Part shown: piece by piece, positions 19,801 through 27,656 of the stretch | How the letters are laid out: each line of letters opens with the position of its first letter | Position numbering within the stretch: position 1 is the stretch's first letter | Assembly (NCBI GenBank): GCA_934292725.1 | Contig: CAKQXY010000003.1 | Span: forward strand, 74,227 to 138,226 | Length of the DNA: 64,000 bases | Direction: 5' to 3' | From: an uncultured Lachnospiraceae bacterium | GTDB lineage: Bacteria; Bacillota; Clostridia; Lachnospirales; Lachnospiraceae | Position numbers and translations under genes: made by a program | Notes under the pieces: generated by a model | What the model was told of the DNA's origin: nothing | Seen by the model: only the letters and a program-made list of their open reading frames with translations | Database searches by the model: none

Positions 19801-19946
19801 CACGGTGTCTCATCTTTATCCGCTTCACAAGGACGCATAAAGAGTTTCTTTTTTATCTGCCATTTTGTAATATCAATATGCTGGCGGTCAATAAGCGGTC
19901 TTAGTTCATTAAGAATTACCCAGACACGCTCATCTAAATATCTCAT
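16824..19946 (-). CDS. GH38 alpha-mannosidase
   Basis: About 1040 residues from the ATG at 19946; the upstream ATG at 19958 directly abuts AAAGGA and is less likely. The GH38 domain has the zinc-binding SIGHTHIDVAWWWTVSQTRE, the nucleophile segment WLPDVFGYSGALPQI and YGYGDGGGGPTRQML. A central three-helix region and C-terminal beta domains follow (about 640-1040). No signal peptide, so intracellular. It cleaves alpha-1,2/1,3/1,6-mannose. It is first in an operon with GH130 (44 bp) and GH20. Confidence 0.95.
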   Translation of the reverse strand: MRYLDERVWVILNELRPLIDRQHIDITKWQIKKKLFMRPCEADKDETPWENFDSAKDRWYGKDTYYWFRSQFTVPQSMDGKCIFLKIHTQIEEWDDGRNPQFLLFVNGKVTQGQDMNHREVRLTDCAKAGETYTLDLQAYTGILHNEFSLMVTASETDLALLKLYYDLKAPADAYHYNRMMQGRTRSLIVEVLNGALNLLDLRTPHSPEFDASVAAAQEYINEHLYKNPELSSHDEIIASSIGHTHIDVAWWWTVSQTREKTARSFSTVLKLMEEYPNYKFMSSQPQLYVFLKERYPEVYEKLKERVKEGRWIPEGGMWLEADCNLTSGESLVRQFLYGKQFFKEEFGIDSKILWLPDVFGYSGALPQIMKECGIEYFMTTKLAWNQIDKFPNDTFLWKGIDGTGILTHLITTPGVGQDIKNTHFTTYNGMLDADAVIGAWERYQNKDLNNEVLICYGYGDGGGGPTRQMLECSSRLEQGIAGIPKVVQESPVEYFERLDERVRNHKRLPVWEGELYFEYHRGTLTSMGRNKKGNRKSELAMMDLELLSLLAKKKGISYPKETLERMWKVILLNQFHDILPGSAIHEVYEVSKKEYEELLCEAHELIGERTKALAGEGDGITVFNTLGFTRDDVVRLPEGCDAEALEDADGVIYPVQHTNDGAVVSLKKLPSKGSRVYKKAKIEKDISKMWYSIENTAGNKKLETPFYTVVFDENGMLARLYDKKNEREVLKEGQKGNRMVMYEDKPMNFDNWDIDMYYTEKGWEASDLTSFEWTDIGDVCVCVMLERRISKSVIRQKITFYADSAVIRFDTYVDWKEHQHLLKVHFPVDLHTDEAAFDIQFGNLTRKIHRNTSWDEARFESCGQKWMDMSEGHYGVSLLNDCKYGHSALDGIMTLTLIKSGIEPNPTADQEEHTFTYALYPHAEGWRQANTVQEAMKLNQPLLSEEGGHAGCQNSFVWVDKSNVIIETVKMAEDDDGIIVRLYESENAKTKAHLFFGEKISSVESCNCLEEIKQTIETDGEGFEITVKPYEIQTYRVRF

Positions 19947-19980
19947 GCAGTATACCATTCCTTTCTGTAATCGTTATTAT

Positions 19981-20048
19981 TTCGCAATGTTAACATATGT
20001 TAATTCTATTATCAAAATACGTTTCTTTGTTTCTTAACATATTGCGAA
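19981..20048. promoter_or_regulatory. Candidate operator repeats upstream of GH38
   Basis: TTCGCAATGTTAA (19981-19993) and an inverted partner TTAACATATTGCGAA (20034-20048) flank the stretch between promoter and start codon, and the first is joined to a perfect 14-bp palindrome TTAACATATGTTAA (19990-20003). A related TTGCAATGTTTTA lies before GH125 at 23950-23962. Position downstream of the -10 suits a repressor, plausibly the LacI-type protein at 24206, but binding is inference. Confidence 0.5.
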
Positions 20049-20069
20049 GGTTGTTTCCTTATATTTCAT

Positions 20070-20098
20070 ATAATAGTATAGGTTTTTTCATCTGTCAA
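20070..20098 (-). promoter_or_regulatory. Promoter of the GH38-GH130-GH20 operon
   Basis: On the minus strand TTGACA (20098-20093), a 17-bp spacer and TATTAT (20075-20070), about 125 bp before the GH38 start. Perfect -35 and correct spacing. Confidence 0.7.
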
Positions 20099-20197
20099 GG
20101 CTTTTTTTGTTGATTTTTTATATATTTGTGTAACGATGCTATAACACAAGTGTATTTTTTCTTTTAACAATATGTTACTTTAATTTTTATATTAAAA

Positions 20198-20224
20198 GCA
20201 GGGTAAGCTAACAATTTACCCTGC
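20198..20224 (-). terminator. Intrinsic terminator after GH3
   Basis: Nine-bp perfect arms GCAGGGTAA and TTACCCTGC, 15 bp after the GH3 stop. Minus-strand RNA continues TTTTAATAT; the plus strand has seven T after the stem, so it could act in both directions. Confidence 0.7.
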
Positions 20225-20238
20225 TTTTTTTGTTTTTG

Positions 20239-22560
20239 TTAAAGTGTGATTGTCTGTCTGTCCCAGATCTTTCCCTGATCCATCAAAAGAATTTCAAATT
20301 CGCCAGGTTCCACAACCTGTTTCATCTGAAGATTCCATATCGTAAAGGCATCCTTGTCAAGCACAATTGAAATCTGCTTTGTCTGTCCTGCCTTTAGACT
20401 TGTCTTTGTAAATCCCTTCAATTCACGTACACGCCGCACAGTACTTGCTGCAATATCACGCACATAAAGCTGCGGAACTGCAAAATCATCTGCATCTGAC
20501 TTATTTGATACAGAAAATGTAACCTTATATGTAAAGCTGTCATGATCTGTCTCTTTTTGCAGTGTCATATTTTCATACGAAAGCTGTCCATAGCCAAATC
20601 CCTCGCCAAATTCATACAGCGCATGATCTTCTTCATCCCAATATTTCATCGCCTCATATGAGCGTTTTGGATTGTAATAAACAGGTAGCTGACCTACATG
20701 AGCCGGTATGGAAATCGGCAGACGGCCAGACGGGCTTTCCTGTCCGTAAAGAAGCTGTGCCAATGCAAGTCCACCATATGGGCCAGGATAAAAGCTGTAA
20801 AGAAGTGCATCTGTCTTTGATGCAATCTCTGAAATGGCATATGGTCTTCCAGCAACTACAATGCTAATCAGCGGTTTATTTGATTCCCGCACAAACAAAA
20901 ACCAGTCTAGCTGATCACCTGGAAGAGAAAGCGTACTGCTGTCCATACCCTCTCCGCAGTCCATAGCCCACGCTTCTCTATTTTTGCGGACTAAATCACT
21001 GTCTTTTGAATCTTTTTGTGTGCCCTGTACAACAGCCGCTCCATTGTTATCAAACAATGCACCTCCAAATCGGCTTGATGAACCGCCAATTGCCATAATC
21101 ACCACATCAGCCCAGTCTATAAGTTCTTGAACTTCCTTTTTCTTTTCTTCTGTCAGAGCTGTATAGCTGCAGGTTTTAATTATTCTGTCGCCTGCAAGAT
21201 ATTCCAATCCCTTTAAAAGTGTAAAGCTGTTTTCATCACTTACTGGAGGCGTATAATCGCCAAGCATTCGATAGATATCATCTGCACTCGGTCCAAGAAC
21301 AAGAATCTTTTGATCCGAAGTTTTCAGTGGAAGCACATCCTGATTTTTTAACAGTACAACAGATTCTCTTGCCAACTGTAAGCTCTGTGGGTACTTTTCC
21401 ATAGTATAGCTCTCTTCTTTAGAATCCTCTGGCAGATACGGATGTTCAAAAAGACCCTGCTCAAATTTTAATGTCAGAACTCTTTTCACAGCCTCATCTA
21501 AAAGCGGCTCATCTAAAAGTCCGTCCTTAACAGCATCTTCAAGATATGGAAAAACATTATCCCACAAGCTTACATCGACACCTGCAAAAAGTGCCAGTGC
21601 TGCTGCATGCGGCTCATCTCCAACTGCCTCCTGCAAACGGTCCAATGCGACACCATCTGCCATGACAATTCCATCAAATCCAAATTCATCGCGAAGAATT
21701 TCTGTCAATAAATGACGATTCATATGACAGTAAACACCATCAATTTCATTGTACGCTGCCATAACACCTTTAACACCAGCCTCGCAGCATGCCTTCGCTG
21801 CCGGAAGATGAATCTCACGCAGTTCCCGCTCTCCAATACGTGCTGCGCTGGCATTGACGCCTCCTGTTGTCTCTCCCTGAGCACAAAAATGCTTTGCGAC
21901 CATAGCAACACCTTCTGACTGTGTGCCCTCTACTGCTGCTTTTGCAAAACAGCTGCACAGATATGGATCCTCGCCAAAACATTCCTCTGTACGTCCCCAT
22001 CTTGGATCTCTTGCTACATCAAGTGCCGAAACAAGAGACAAATTAACACCCATCTGTTTTAACTGATGCGCACAAACACTCACTGCCTCTTTATAAAGCT
22101 TTGGATCAAACGTAGCTCCTGCTGCCAGATTAACAGGCAGCAAATATCCATCAAGTGCCTGATGACCATGTGGACACTCTGAACTTAGTAAAAGCGGAAT
22201 GCCAAGACGTGAATGCTCCAGACAGCAGCGCTGCAGCAAATTATAACCTTTTACGGCATATTCTTTTGAAAGACCGTTTTCTTCAGTCTTTGCTGACCAT
22301 GGGTCAGCGCGGTATAAGCCGTATACCACACCAAGTCCGCCAAAATATTTAGCTTCCTCAATTGTTTCTTTTGTCAGCGTTATCTCATCGCCTTTTCTTT
22401 CATATGCACGAAATCCATACAGGCGCTGATTCAGCTGTCCTACCTTCTCACGAAGCGTCATGTGTGACAGCAGATCATTTACACGCTCTGCTGTTGGAAG
22501 TGACGCATCTTTATAACGAAACATCTGTGTTTTTTGCTCTTCTTTTTGAATCTCACCCAT
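20239..22560 (-). CDS. GH3 beta-glycosidase with fibronectin III-like domain
   Basis: 773 residues, no signal peptide. Domain order is N-terminal TIM barrel (about 25-330; DVARDPRWGRTEECFGEDPY and KHFCAQGE), alpha/beta sandwich (about 380-600), FnIII-like domain (about 650-765). The nucleophile is probably Asp302 in GIVMADGVALDRL; the usual residues around it are SDW, here ADG, so specificity may differ from ordinary beta-glucosidases. It removes beta-linked glucose, xylose or GlcNAc units; the substrate is not readable. Second gene of the GH125-GH3 operon (27-bp gap). Confidence 0.88.
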   Translation of the reverse strand: MGEIQKEEQKTQMFRYKDASLPTAERVNDLLSHMTLREKVGQLNQRLYGFRAYERKGDEITLTKETIEEAKYFGGLGVVYGLYRADPWSAKTEENGLSKEYAVKGYNLLQRCCLEHSRLGIPLLLSSECPHGHQALDGYLLPVNLAAGATFDPKLYKEAVSVCAHQLKQMGVNLSLVSALDVARDPRWGRTEECFGEDPYLCSCFAKAAVEGTQSEGVAMVAKHFCAQGETTGGVNASAARIGERELREIHLPAAKACCEAGVKGVMAAYNEIDGVYCHMNRHLLTEILRDEFGFDGIVMADGVALDRLQEAVGDEPHAAALALFAGVDVSLWDNVFPYLEDAVKDGLLDEPLLDEAVKRVLTLKFEQGLFEHPYLPEDSKEESYTMEKYPQSLQLARESVVLLKNQDVLPLKTSDQKILVLGPSADDIYRMLGDYTPPVSDENSFTLLKGLEYLAGDRIIKTCSYTALTEEKKKEVQELIDWADVVIMAIGGSSSRFGGALFDNNGAAVVQGTQKDSKDSDLVRKNREAWAMDCGEGMDSSTLSLPGDQLDWFLFVRESNKPLISIVVAGRPYAISEIASKTDALLYSFYPGPYGGLALAQLLYGQESPSGRLPISIPAHVGQLPVYYNPKRSYEAMKYWDEEDHALYEFGEGFGYGQLSYENMTLQKETDHDSFTYKVTFSVSNKSDADDFAVPQLYVRDIAASTVRRVRELKGFTKTSLKAGQTKQISIVLDKDAFTIWNLQMKQVVEPGEFEILLMDQGKIWDRQTITL

Positions 22561-22587
22561 AGCTTGATGCTCCTATCACAATGATTT

Positions 22588-23916
22588 TTAATCGCGGTTT
22601 GTCAGTCCACAATACTCCATTGCATATAATGCAAATAATGAATTTGCCCATGCAAACCACTCTCTTGTAAATGCTGTCGGATCATTGCTGTTAAATCCTT
22701 CATGCATAAGGCGTGTTCCTGCATCCGTTGCAAGAAGTGTCTGCATAAGACCGGTCTTTTCTTCTTCATCATTTGATGTAAGTCCCTGCATTGCAAGCGC
22801 AATGTGCCAGATGTAGCCAGAAGGTGTATGCGGACTTCCCACTCCCTTTGCCGCACTTCCTTCATAATAAAATGGATTTTTACTGCTCAATACCCACTTT
22901 CTTGTATTCTGATAGCGCTCATCACTTGCATCACACCAGCCAAGCCATGGCATAGACAACAGATTTGGCACGTTTGCATCATCCATCCAAACATCATTGC
23001 CATATCCATCTGTCTCATAAACGTATGTTTCTCCAATACCCTCAAGATTACGTACTGCATAGGAATCAATGCCCATTTCAATCTCTTTTTTGAGCGTTAA
23101 AGCTTCTTTTGTCATCTCTTCATCATGATATTTGTCTGCTGCATATTCTGCCAGATAGCCAAGAACAACGCTTGCAAACATATTAGATGGTACAAGATAA
23201 CCATAACGGCAGGCATCATCACTCGGGCGAAATCCTGACCATGTCATACCAGTGTAAGCAGTAGGCTCGCCTTTTCCATCATTTGAGAGAGTATCTGTTG
23301 GCGGACAGTTTGTTCTTCTAAAATAGTAAGAAGACTCGTTATCGTGGTTCTGCTCTGTCTTCCATGTATCTAAAATGCGGCGAAATGCCTTCTTTACTTC
23401 TGGTGAAAAAACAGTTTCATCACCTGTTGCCTCGTAATAACTATGAAGCAGCCACAATGGATAGCAAAGAGAGTCAACCTCATATTTTCTCTCCCATTCC
23501 CAATCATTAGACTCAGTATCGTCCTTCTCCCAGCAATGACCGTTTTCCTCTTCATTAAAGGCATTTGCATAAGGATCAATTGTAATATAACGCATCTGTC
23601 TTTGAATCAATCCTGCAATCATATGTCTGATCTGCAAAAACTCTTTTGCGAATGGCAGATAATGTACCACCTGTGCAGATGAATCTCTAAGCCACATTGC
23701 TTCAATATCACCTGTAAATACATACGTTTCTCCATTTTCAAGCAGTTTTGTTGTGGTATCTGCGGTACTCACAAAACATTTCTGAAACATTTCCTCAAAA
23801 ATTTCCTGCTGCTCTTTTGTAAAACCCTTCTCACGTAAAACTTCTTTTCCTTCCTGCGCAAGTTTCTTTGCCAGAACTGAAATTTCTTCTCCTAGCTGAA
23901 TCTTCTGTGTTAACAT
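22588..23916 (-). CDS. GH125 exo-alpha-1,6-mannosidase
   Basis: 442 residues from the ATG at 23916, chosen for AAAGGAG upstream. GH125 (formerly DUF1237) features: TGDIEAMWLRDSSAQV near residues 65-80, DDTESNDWEWERKYEVDSL and WSGFRPSDDACRYGYLVPSN. These inverting enzymes trim alpha-1,6-mannose from N-glycans. Intracellular (no signal). It shares an operon with GH3 and lies divergent from the LacI-type gene. Combined with GH38 and GH130 it strongly suggests high-mannose N-glycan use. Confidence 0.94.
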   Translation of the reverse strand: MLTQKIQLGEEISVLAKKLAQEGKEVLREKGFTKEQQEIFEEMFQKCFVSTADTTTKLLENGETYVFTGDIEAMWLRDSSAQVVHYLPFAKEFLQIRHMIAGLIQRQMRYITIDPYANAFNEEENGHCWEKDDTESNDWEWERKYEVDSLCYPLWLLHSYYEATGDETVFSPEVKKAFRRILDTWKTEQNHDNESSYYFRRTNCPPTDTLSNDGKGEPTAYTGMTWSGFRPSDDACRYGYLVPSNMFASVVLGYLAEYAADKYHDEEMTKEALTLKKEIEMGIDSYAVRNLEGIGETYVYETDGYGNDVWMDDANVPNLLSMPWLGWCDASDERYQNTRKWVLSSKNPFYYEGSAAKGVGSPHTPSGYIWHIALAMQGLTSNDEEEKTGLMQTLLATDAGTRLMHEGFNSNDPTAFTREWFAWANSLFALYAMEYCGLTNRD

Positions 23917-23949
23917 TTTTTTACGTTTCTCCTTTCGTTTCCAAATAAA

Positions 23950-24014
23950 TTGCAATGTTTTATTAAATATTTGCCATTTATTGAGAGTATAGCAAGTTTT
24001 TTCCTGTTATGCAA
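23950..24014 (-). promoter_or_regulatory. Promoter and operator-like site of GH125-GH3
   Basis: Minus-strand TTGCAT (24014-24009), 17-bp spacer, TATACT (23991-23986). Downstream, TTGCAATGTTTTA (23950-23962, plus strand) resembles the GH38 operator half TTCGCAATGTTAA. Upstream the palindrome-like CTTTGTTTAC...TTACCAAAG (24061-24085) could be an activator or repressor site shared with the divergent regulator. Confidence 0.6.
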
Positions 24015-24109
24015 CAACATTTTGTTCATTTTCTTTGGCTTTTTTTATTAACTTAATGTACTTTGTTTACAAAATGTTACCAAAGCAGTTGAATTTTTTT
24101 TGAAAATGA

Positions 24110-24138
24110 ATTACAATAACATACAAGAGTTATATAAT
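24110..24138 (+). promoter_or_regulatory. Promoter of the LacI-type regulator gene
   Basis: ATTACA (24110-24115), 17-bp spacer, TATAAT (24133-24138); start codon at 24206 with AAAGGA eight bases before it. Confidence 0.65.
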
Positions 24139-24205
24139 CTTTTTAATTCCTGTTTATTCGCTTTAATGTTTCACGTTATATAAAAACAAAGAAAGGATTA
24201 TTTCT

Positions 24206-25255
24206 ATGAAAAAAGTTACTTATCAGCAAGTTGCCGATGCGCTTAATATCTCAAGAGTAACAGTATGGAAAGCTGTCAATGATAAACCAGGCATTGCTCC
24301 TGATACAAAACGCAGCATTCTGCAAAAAGCTGTTGAGATGGGATACCCTATTTCGATAGCCGATTCAAAGGATATTAATGTCGTGACAGCGCCGCCAAAA
24401 GCGTCCTCACCTAGTATCAAAAACTGTAATGTGGCCGTTGTAGTATCACGACCAGAAACATCTACTTTCTGGATGAACATTATTCACCATCAGGCTATAG
24501 CGCTTGCAAGTCATGAAGTCAACATGATGTACGTCTATCTTCCGCCAACATACAGTGATGACTTTACACTGCCAAGTTGCCTGACTGACGGTTCTGTCAG
24601 TGGTATTATCGTAATGAATATTTATGATCCAAGGCTGTTTCTCGCATTAAACAATCTTGAACTTCCAAAGGTATTTCTTGACTGCCCGACGAACACCAGC
24701 TTTTCATCATTAAATGGAGATCTTTTCCTGATCGAAGGACGTGCCAACACTGAGGAAATTGTAGAACGAATGATTGTATCTGAAAAAAAGAGAATCCGTT
24801 TTATCGGAGATATCGCTTACGCTCAGACAAATAAAGAGCGCTACCTAGGCTATCTTAAAGCCATGCAGCGCCACCAGCTTTTTATAAATGAATCGGAAAA
24901 CCTTACACAGTCAATGGGACTTGACCAGTATAAGCCGCTTGTTTACGAATATTTAGATCGCATTGCAGCAAACTCTGATGCCATTGTGTGCGTAAATGAC
25001 CACATTGCTTCTCTTGTTCTTGCATACTGTCAGGAACATAATATTCGTGTTCCTGAGGATTTATACGTCTCTGGCTTTGATGACAATCACGAATTTAATA
25101 ACAGAATTACACTTACAAGCGTACACGTAAATACAGAGCACATCGGAACGCACCTAGCAAACCGAATAGTTTATCGTTTGATGCACCCTGAAGACGACTA
25201 TGAATATACGTATATTCGCAGCCGCACCATTTACAGAGAATCTACGAACGATTAA
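24206..25255 (+). CDS. LacI family transcriptional regulator
   Basis: 349 residues. The N-terminal HTH (TYQQVADALNISRVTVWKAV, residues 4-23) is LacI-type, with a hinge near 45-60, then a periplasmic-binding-protein-like ligand domain (IVMNIYDPRLF, VCVNDHIASLV, YVSGFDDN). It is divergent from the GH125-GH3 operon and close to GH38-GH130-GH20, so it most likely represses one or both and is released by a mannose-containing sugar or sugar phosphate. That assignment is inference from location and shared operator-like sites. Confidence 0.92.
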   Translation: MKKVTYQQVADALNISRVTVWKAVNDKPGIAPDTKRSILQKAVEMGYPISIADSKDINVVTAPPKASSPSIKNCNVAVVVSRPETSTFWMNIIHHQAIALASHEVNMMYVYLPPTYSDDFTLPSCLTDGSVSGIIVMNIYDPRLFLALNNLELPKVFLDCPTNTSFSSLNGDLFLIEGRANTEEIVERMIVSEKKRIRFIGDIAYAQTNKERYLGYLKAMQRHQLFINESENLTQSMGLDQYKPLVYEYLDRIAANSDAIVCVNDHIASLVLAYCQEHNIRVPEDLYVSGFDDNHEFNNRITLTSVHVNTEHIGTHLANRIVYRLMHPEDDYEYTYIRSRTIYRESTND

Positions 25256-25264
25256 AAAATAAGA

Positions 25265-25297
25265 GGCAGGCTGCCTTTCGCAGCCTGCCCTTTTATT
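25265..25297. terminator. Bidirectional terminator between lacI-type and kinase genes
   Basis: Ten-bp perfect GC-rich arms GGCAGGCTGC and GCAGCCTGCC with a CTTTC loop, followed by CTTTTATTTTTTT on the plus strand and preceded by A-rich sequence, so it serves both convergent genes. Confidence 0.9.
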
Positions 25298-25300
25298 TTT

Positions 25301-25939
25301 TTACTTTCCTGCTCGATTTCTCTCACGAAGCTTGATAACCTCTAAAATTGCATCTACTGTACCCTCTGGTCCAAGTACGCTACTGTTTAAGCAGACATCA
25401 TAGCTGCGAGCATCGCCCCACTTCTTACTTGTATAATAATTGTAATAGTTAGAACGCTTCTTATCTGTCTTAACAATGATATCCTTTGCCTTATCCGGTG
25501 TCTTATCATACAGCTTAGAAATGTACTTGATCTTCTCGTCCATGTTTCCGGAGATAAATACGCTTAACACATTTGGATACTCTGCCAGTGCATAATCTGC
25601 ACAGCGTCCTACAATTACGCAGCTCTCTGTGTCAGCTAAATGCTTGATTGTGTCAAACTGTGCCAGAAAAACCTTGTGATTTAACGGCATATCAATGAAG
25701 GATGATGTAGAATATCCCATTGAATAGCTGTCCATTACAAGAGAATAAAGAAAACTGCTGGTTGGCTTCTCATCGTGACTCTCGAAAATTTCCTCGCACA
25801 GTCCGCTCTTCTTCGCCGCCAGTGTCAGCAATTCCTTATCGTAACACTTAATATTCAATTTTTCCGCAAGACGATTTCCGATCAATCTTCCGCCGCTTCC
25901 GCACTCTCTGCCTATTGTGATCACTAAATTACCTGTCAT
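25301..25939 (-). CDS. Cytidylate kinase-like family protein
   Basis: 212 residues from the ATG at 25939, chosen for AAAGGAG eight bases upstream. N-terminus ITIGRECGSGGRLIGNRLAE is the Cmk-like P-loop (GSGG variant); YDKELL follows. C-terminal RSNYYNYYTSKKWGDA and YDVCLNSS match the cytidylate kinase-like family (PF13189), common beside membrane or regulatory genes in Clostridia. It is not the housekeeping Cmk, and the substrate is unknown. Own promoter at 25979-26007. Confidence 0.88.
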   Translation of the reverse strand: MTGNLVITIGRECGSGGRLIGNRLAEKLNIKCYDKELLTLAAKKSGLCEEIFESHDEKPTSSFLYSLVMDSYSMGYSTSSFIDMPLNHKVFLAQFDTIKHLADTESCVIVGRCADYALAEYPNVLSVFISGNMDEKIKYISKLYDKTPDKAKDIIVKTDKKRSNYYNYYTSKKWGDARSYDVCLNSSVLGPEGTVDAILEVIKLRERNRAGK

Positions 25940-25978
25940 AATGCTCACTCCTTTCAACTTCCAAAATCTTATGATGGT

Positions 25979-26007
25979 ATTATACAATATTTCAGATGAA
26001 AATGCAA
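25979..26007 (-). promoter_or_regulatory. Promoter of the cytidylate kinase-like gene
   Basis: Minus-strand TTGCAT (26007-26002), 17-bp spacer, TATAAT (25984-25979), 40 bp before the start codon at 25939. Confidence 0.65.
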
Positions 26008-26037
26008 CTTTTTTCGTACAATTCTTTTAAGTGCGTA

Positions 26038-26709
26038 TCACTCTGCAAAAAAGCCATTCAGATAATCAAATGTTTTCTCAAAGCATCTCCATATGTTTGT
26101 CTTCTGCGCAATCAAGTAGCAGATTTGAGCAAGTGCTACACCTCCAACAACATCCAAAATCACATGTTGTCTTGTAGTAAGTGTCGAGGCAAATACCGCC
26201 ACGGCAATCAAAAAAGACATCACCTTATACCATTTTGGAATTTTTCTGTCACTTATAATACCTATAAAGCAAAACCAGCTGACAAGGCAGTGAATGGATG
26301 GAAAAAGATTTGTTGGCGCATCGATTTTGTAAAGAAAACGAATGGCATCATTAAAAATCCCATTTCCTTCTACAACAGGACGTACCAGTGTAGTCGGATA
26401 AAATACAAAAAACACCAGACACACAATTCGTGACAAAAAATCTGCGACAAAAAAACGGTAGGCATATTCTCTGCTTCTTCTGTAAATCAAAATATAATTG
26501 ACAATCCAAAAAATATAACAGCCAAAGTAAATCACTATCGTCCACGGTATCAGCGGAATCTGCATATCAAGTGGGATAGCAAGACTATGAAGATTCCAGT
26601 TTCGTGTCAGCGCATTGCAGCCGCTATATACAGCAAAATTACACAGCAATGCCATAATAAGCGGTACAAATCCCCACGGTGAAAAGATTTTTGCAATTAT
26701 TTTCTTCAT
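26038..26709 (-). CDS. PAP2 family membrane phosphatase
   Basis: 223 residues with about six helices. The PAP2 catalytic motifs are present: FPSIHCLVSWF (motif 2, Ser-x-His) and TTRQHVILDVVGG (motif 3, Arg and His-x3-Asp); the first motif is not obvious. Members dephosphorylate lipid phosphates such as phosphatidate or undecaprenyl pyrophosphate, or act in inositol-phospholipid exchange. It begins 20 bp after the RluA-type gene, and the AAAGGA site supports the ATG at 26709. Confidence 0.85.
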   Translation of the reverse strand: MKKIIAKIFSPWGFVPLIMALLCNFAVYSGCNALTRNWNLHSLAIPLDMQIPLIPWTIVIYFGCYIFWIVNYILIYRRSREYAYRFFVADFLSRIVCLVFFVFYPTTLVRPVVEGNGIFNDAIRFLYKIDAPTNLFPSIHCLVSWFCFIGIISDRKIPKWYKVMSFLIAVAVFASTLTTRQHVILDVVGGVALAQICYLIAQKTNIWRCFEKTFDYLNGFFAE

Positions 26710-26729
26710 ACTTTTTGTCCTTTTATTTT

Positions 26730-27656
26730 TTATCCCGCGAATGATTGGCGAAGCTTTCTCAGAAGATCTTCAAAGTAATCAGGAAGCGGTGCCTGAAACT
26801 CCATATATTTCCCTGTAGACGGATGAATAAAACCTAACACATACGCATGCAATGTCTGTCCCTGAAGCTGATATGGGCATTTTGCTGGCCCGTAAAGGGC
26901 ATCTCCTAACAGCGGATGACCAATAGATGCCATATGGACTCTAATCTGATGTGTACGGCCAGTCTCAAGACGGCACTCTATCCATGTAAAGCGCCCAAAT
27001 CTCTCCAATACCTTATAGTGCGTTACTGCATTTTTTCCGTTTTTATGATTGATTGCCATGCGCTTTCTATTATTGGGATCACGGCCAATTGGTGCGTCAA
27101 TCACTCCCTCGTCTTCTTTTAAATTGCCGTGGACAATGGCATAGTAACGTCTTGTGATTGAATGCTCCTTTAGCTGCGCTGCAATGCAGTTGTGCGATGC
27201 GTCGTTTTTACAAGCAATTATAACACCTGTCGTATCCATATCGATTCTGTGAACAATTCCAGGGCGAATCACTCCATTGATTCCTGAAAGACTGTCCTTA
27301 CAGTGATACAGAAGTGCATTTACAATTGTACCAGATGTATGACCTGCCGCTGGATGCACAACCATACCCTTTGGCTTATTAATTAAAATGACATCGTCAT
27401 CTTCATACAAAATATCAAGAGGTATATCCTCTGCTATTACCTCAAGCGGCTGCGGCTCTGGGAGCGTGACAGAAACTTCATCATTTTCTTTCAGCTTGAT
27501 TCCGCTTTTTTTAACAGAAATACCATTTATTGATACATTTCCCTGGTCAATCAGCTTTTGCAGAAAAGAACGTGTATATTCCTCATACTGATCTGCCAAA
27601 AAACGATCCAGACGAGTATTGTCCTGCTCACTTCCTACAATCAGAAGTTCACTCAT
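26730..27656 (-). CDS. RluA family pseudouridine synthase
   Basis: 308 residues. An S4 RNA-binding domain (about 13-75; RLDRFLADQYEEYTRSFLQK) precedes the catalytic domain; catalytic Asp lies in HRIDMDTTGVIIACK, and LETGRTHQIRVHM is the second motif. It corresponds to the RluD/YlyB group next to lspA in many Firmicutes. It modifies uridines in 23S rRNA (RluD sites 1911/1915/1917 in E. coli); the exact site is not readable. Overlaps lspA by 8 bp. Confidence 0.94.
   Translation of the reverse strand: MSELLIVGSEQDNTRLDRFLADQYEEYTRSFLQKLIDQGNVSINGISVKKSGIKLKENDEVSVTLPEPQPLEVIAEDIPLDILYEDDDVILINKPKGMVVHPAAGHTSGTIVNALLYHCKDSLSGINGVIRPGIVHRIDMDTTGVIIACKNDASHNCIAAQLKEHSITRRYYAIVHGNLKEDEGVIDAPIGRDPNNRKRMAINHKNGKNAVTHYKVLERFGRFTWIECRLETGRTHQIRVHMASIGHPLLGDALYGPAKCPYQLQGQTLHAYVLGFIHPSTGKYMEFQAPLPDYFEDLLRKLRQSFAG

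Noticed and set aside
24065..24080. 16-bp identity (GTTTACAAAATGTTAC) between this site and 54855-54870, as a possible shared operator
   Set aside because: About one 16-mer match is expected by chance in a window of this size, more in A/T-rich sequence; no supporting symmetry at 54855.
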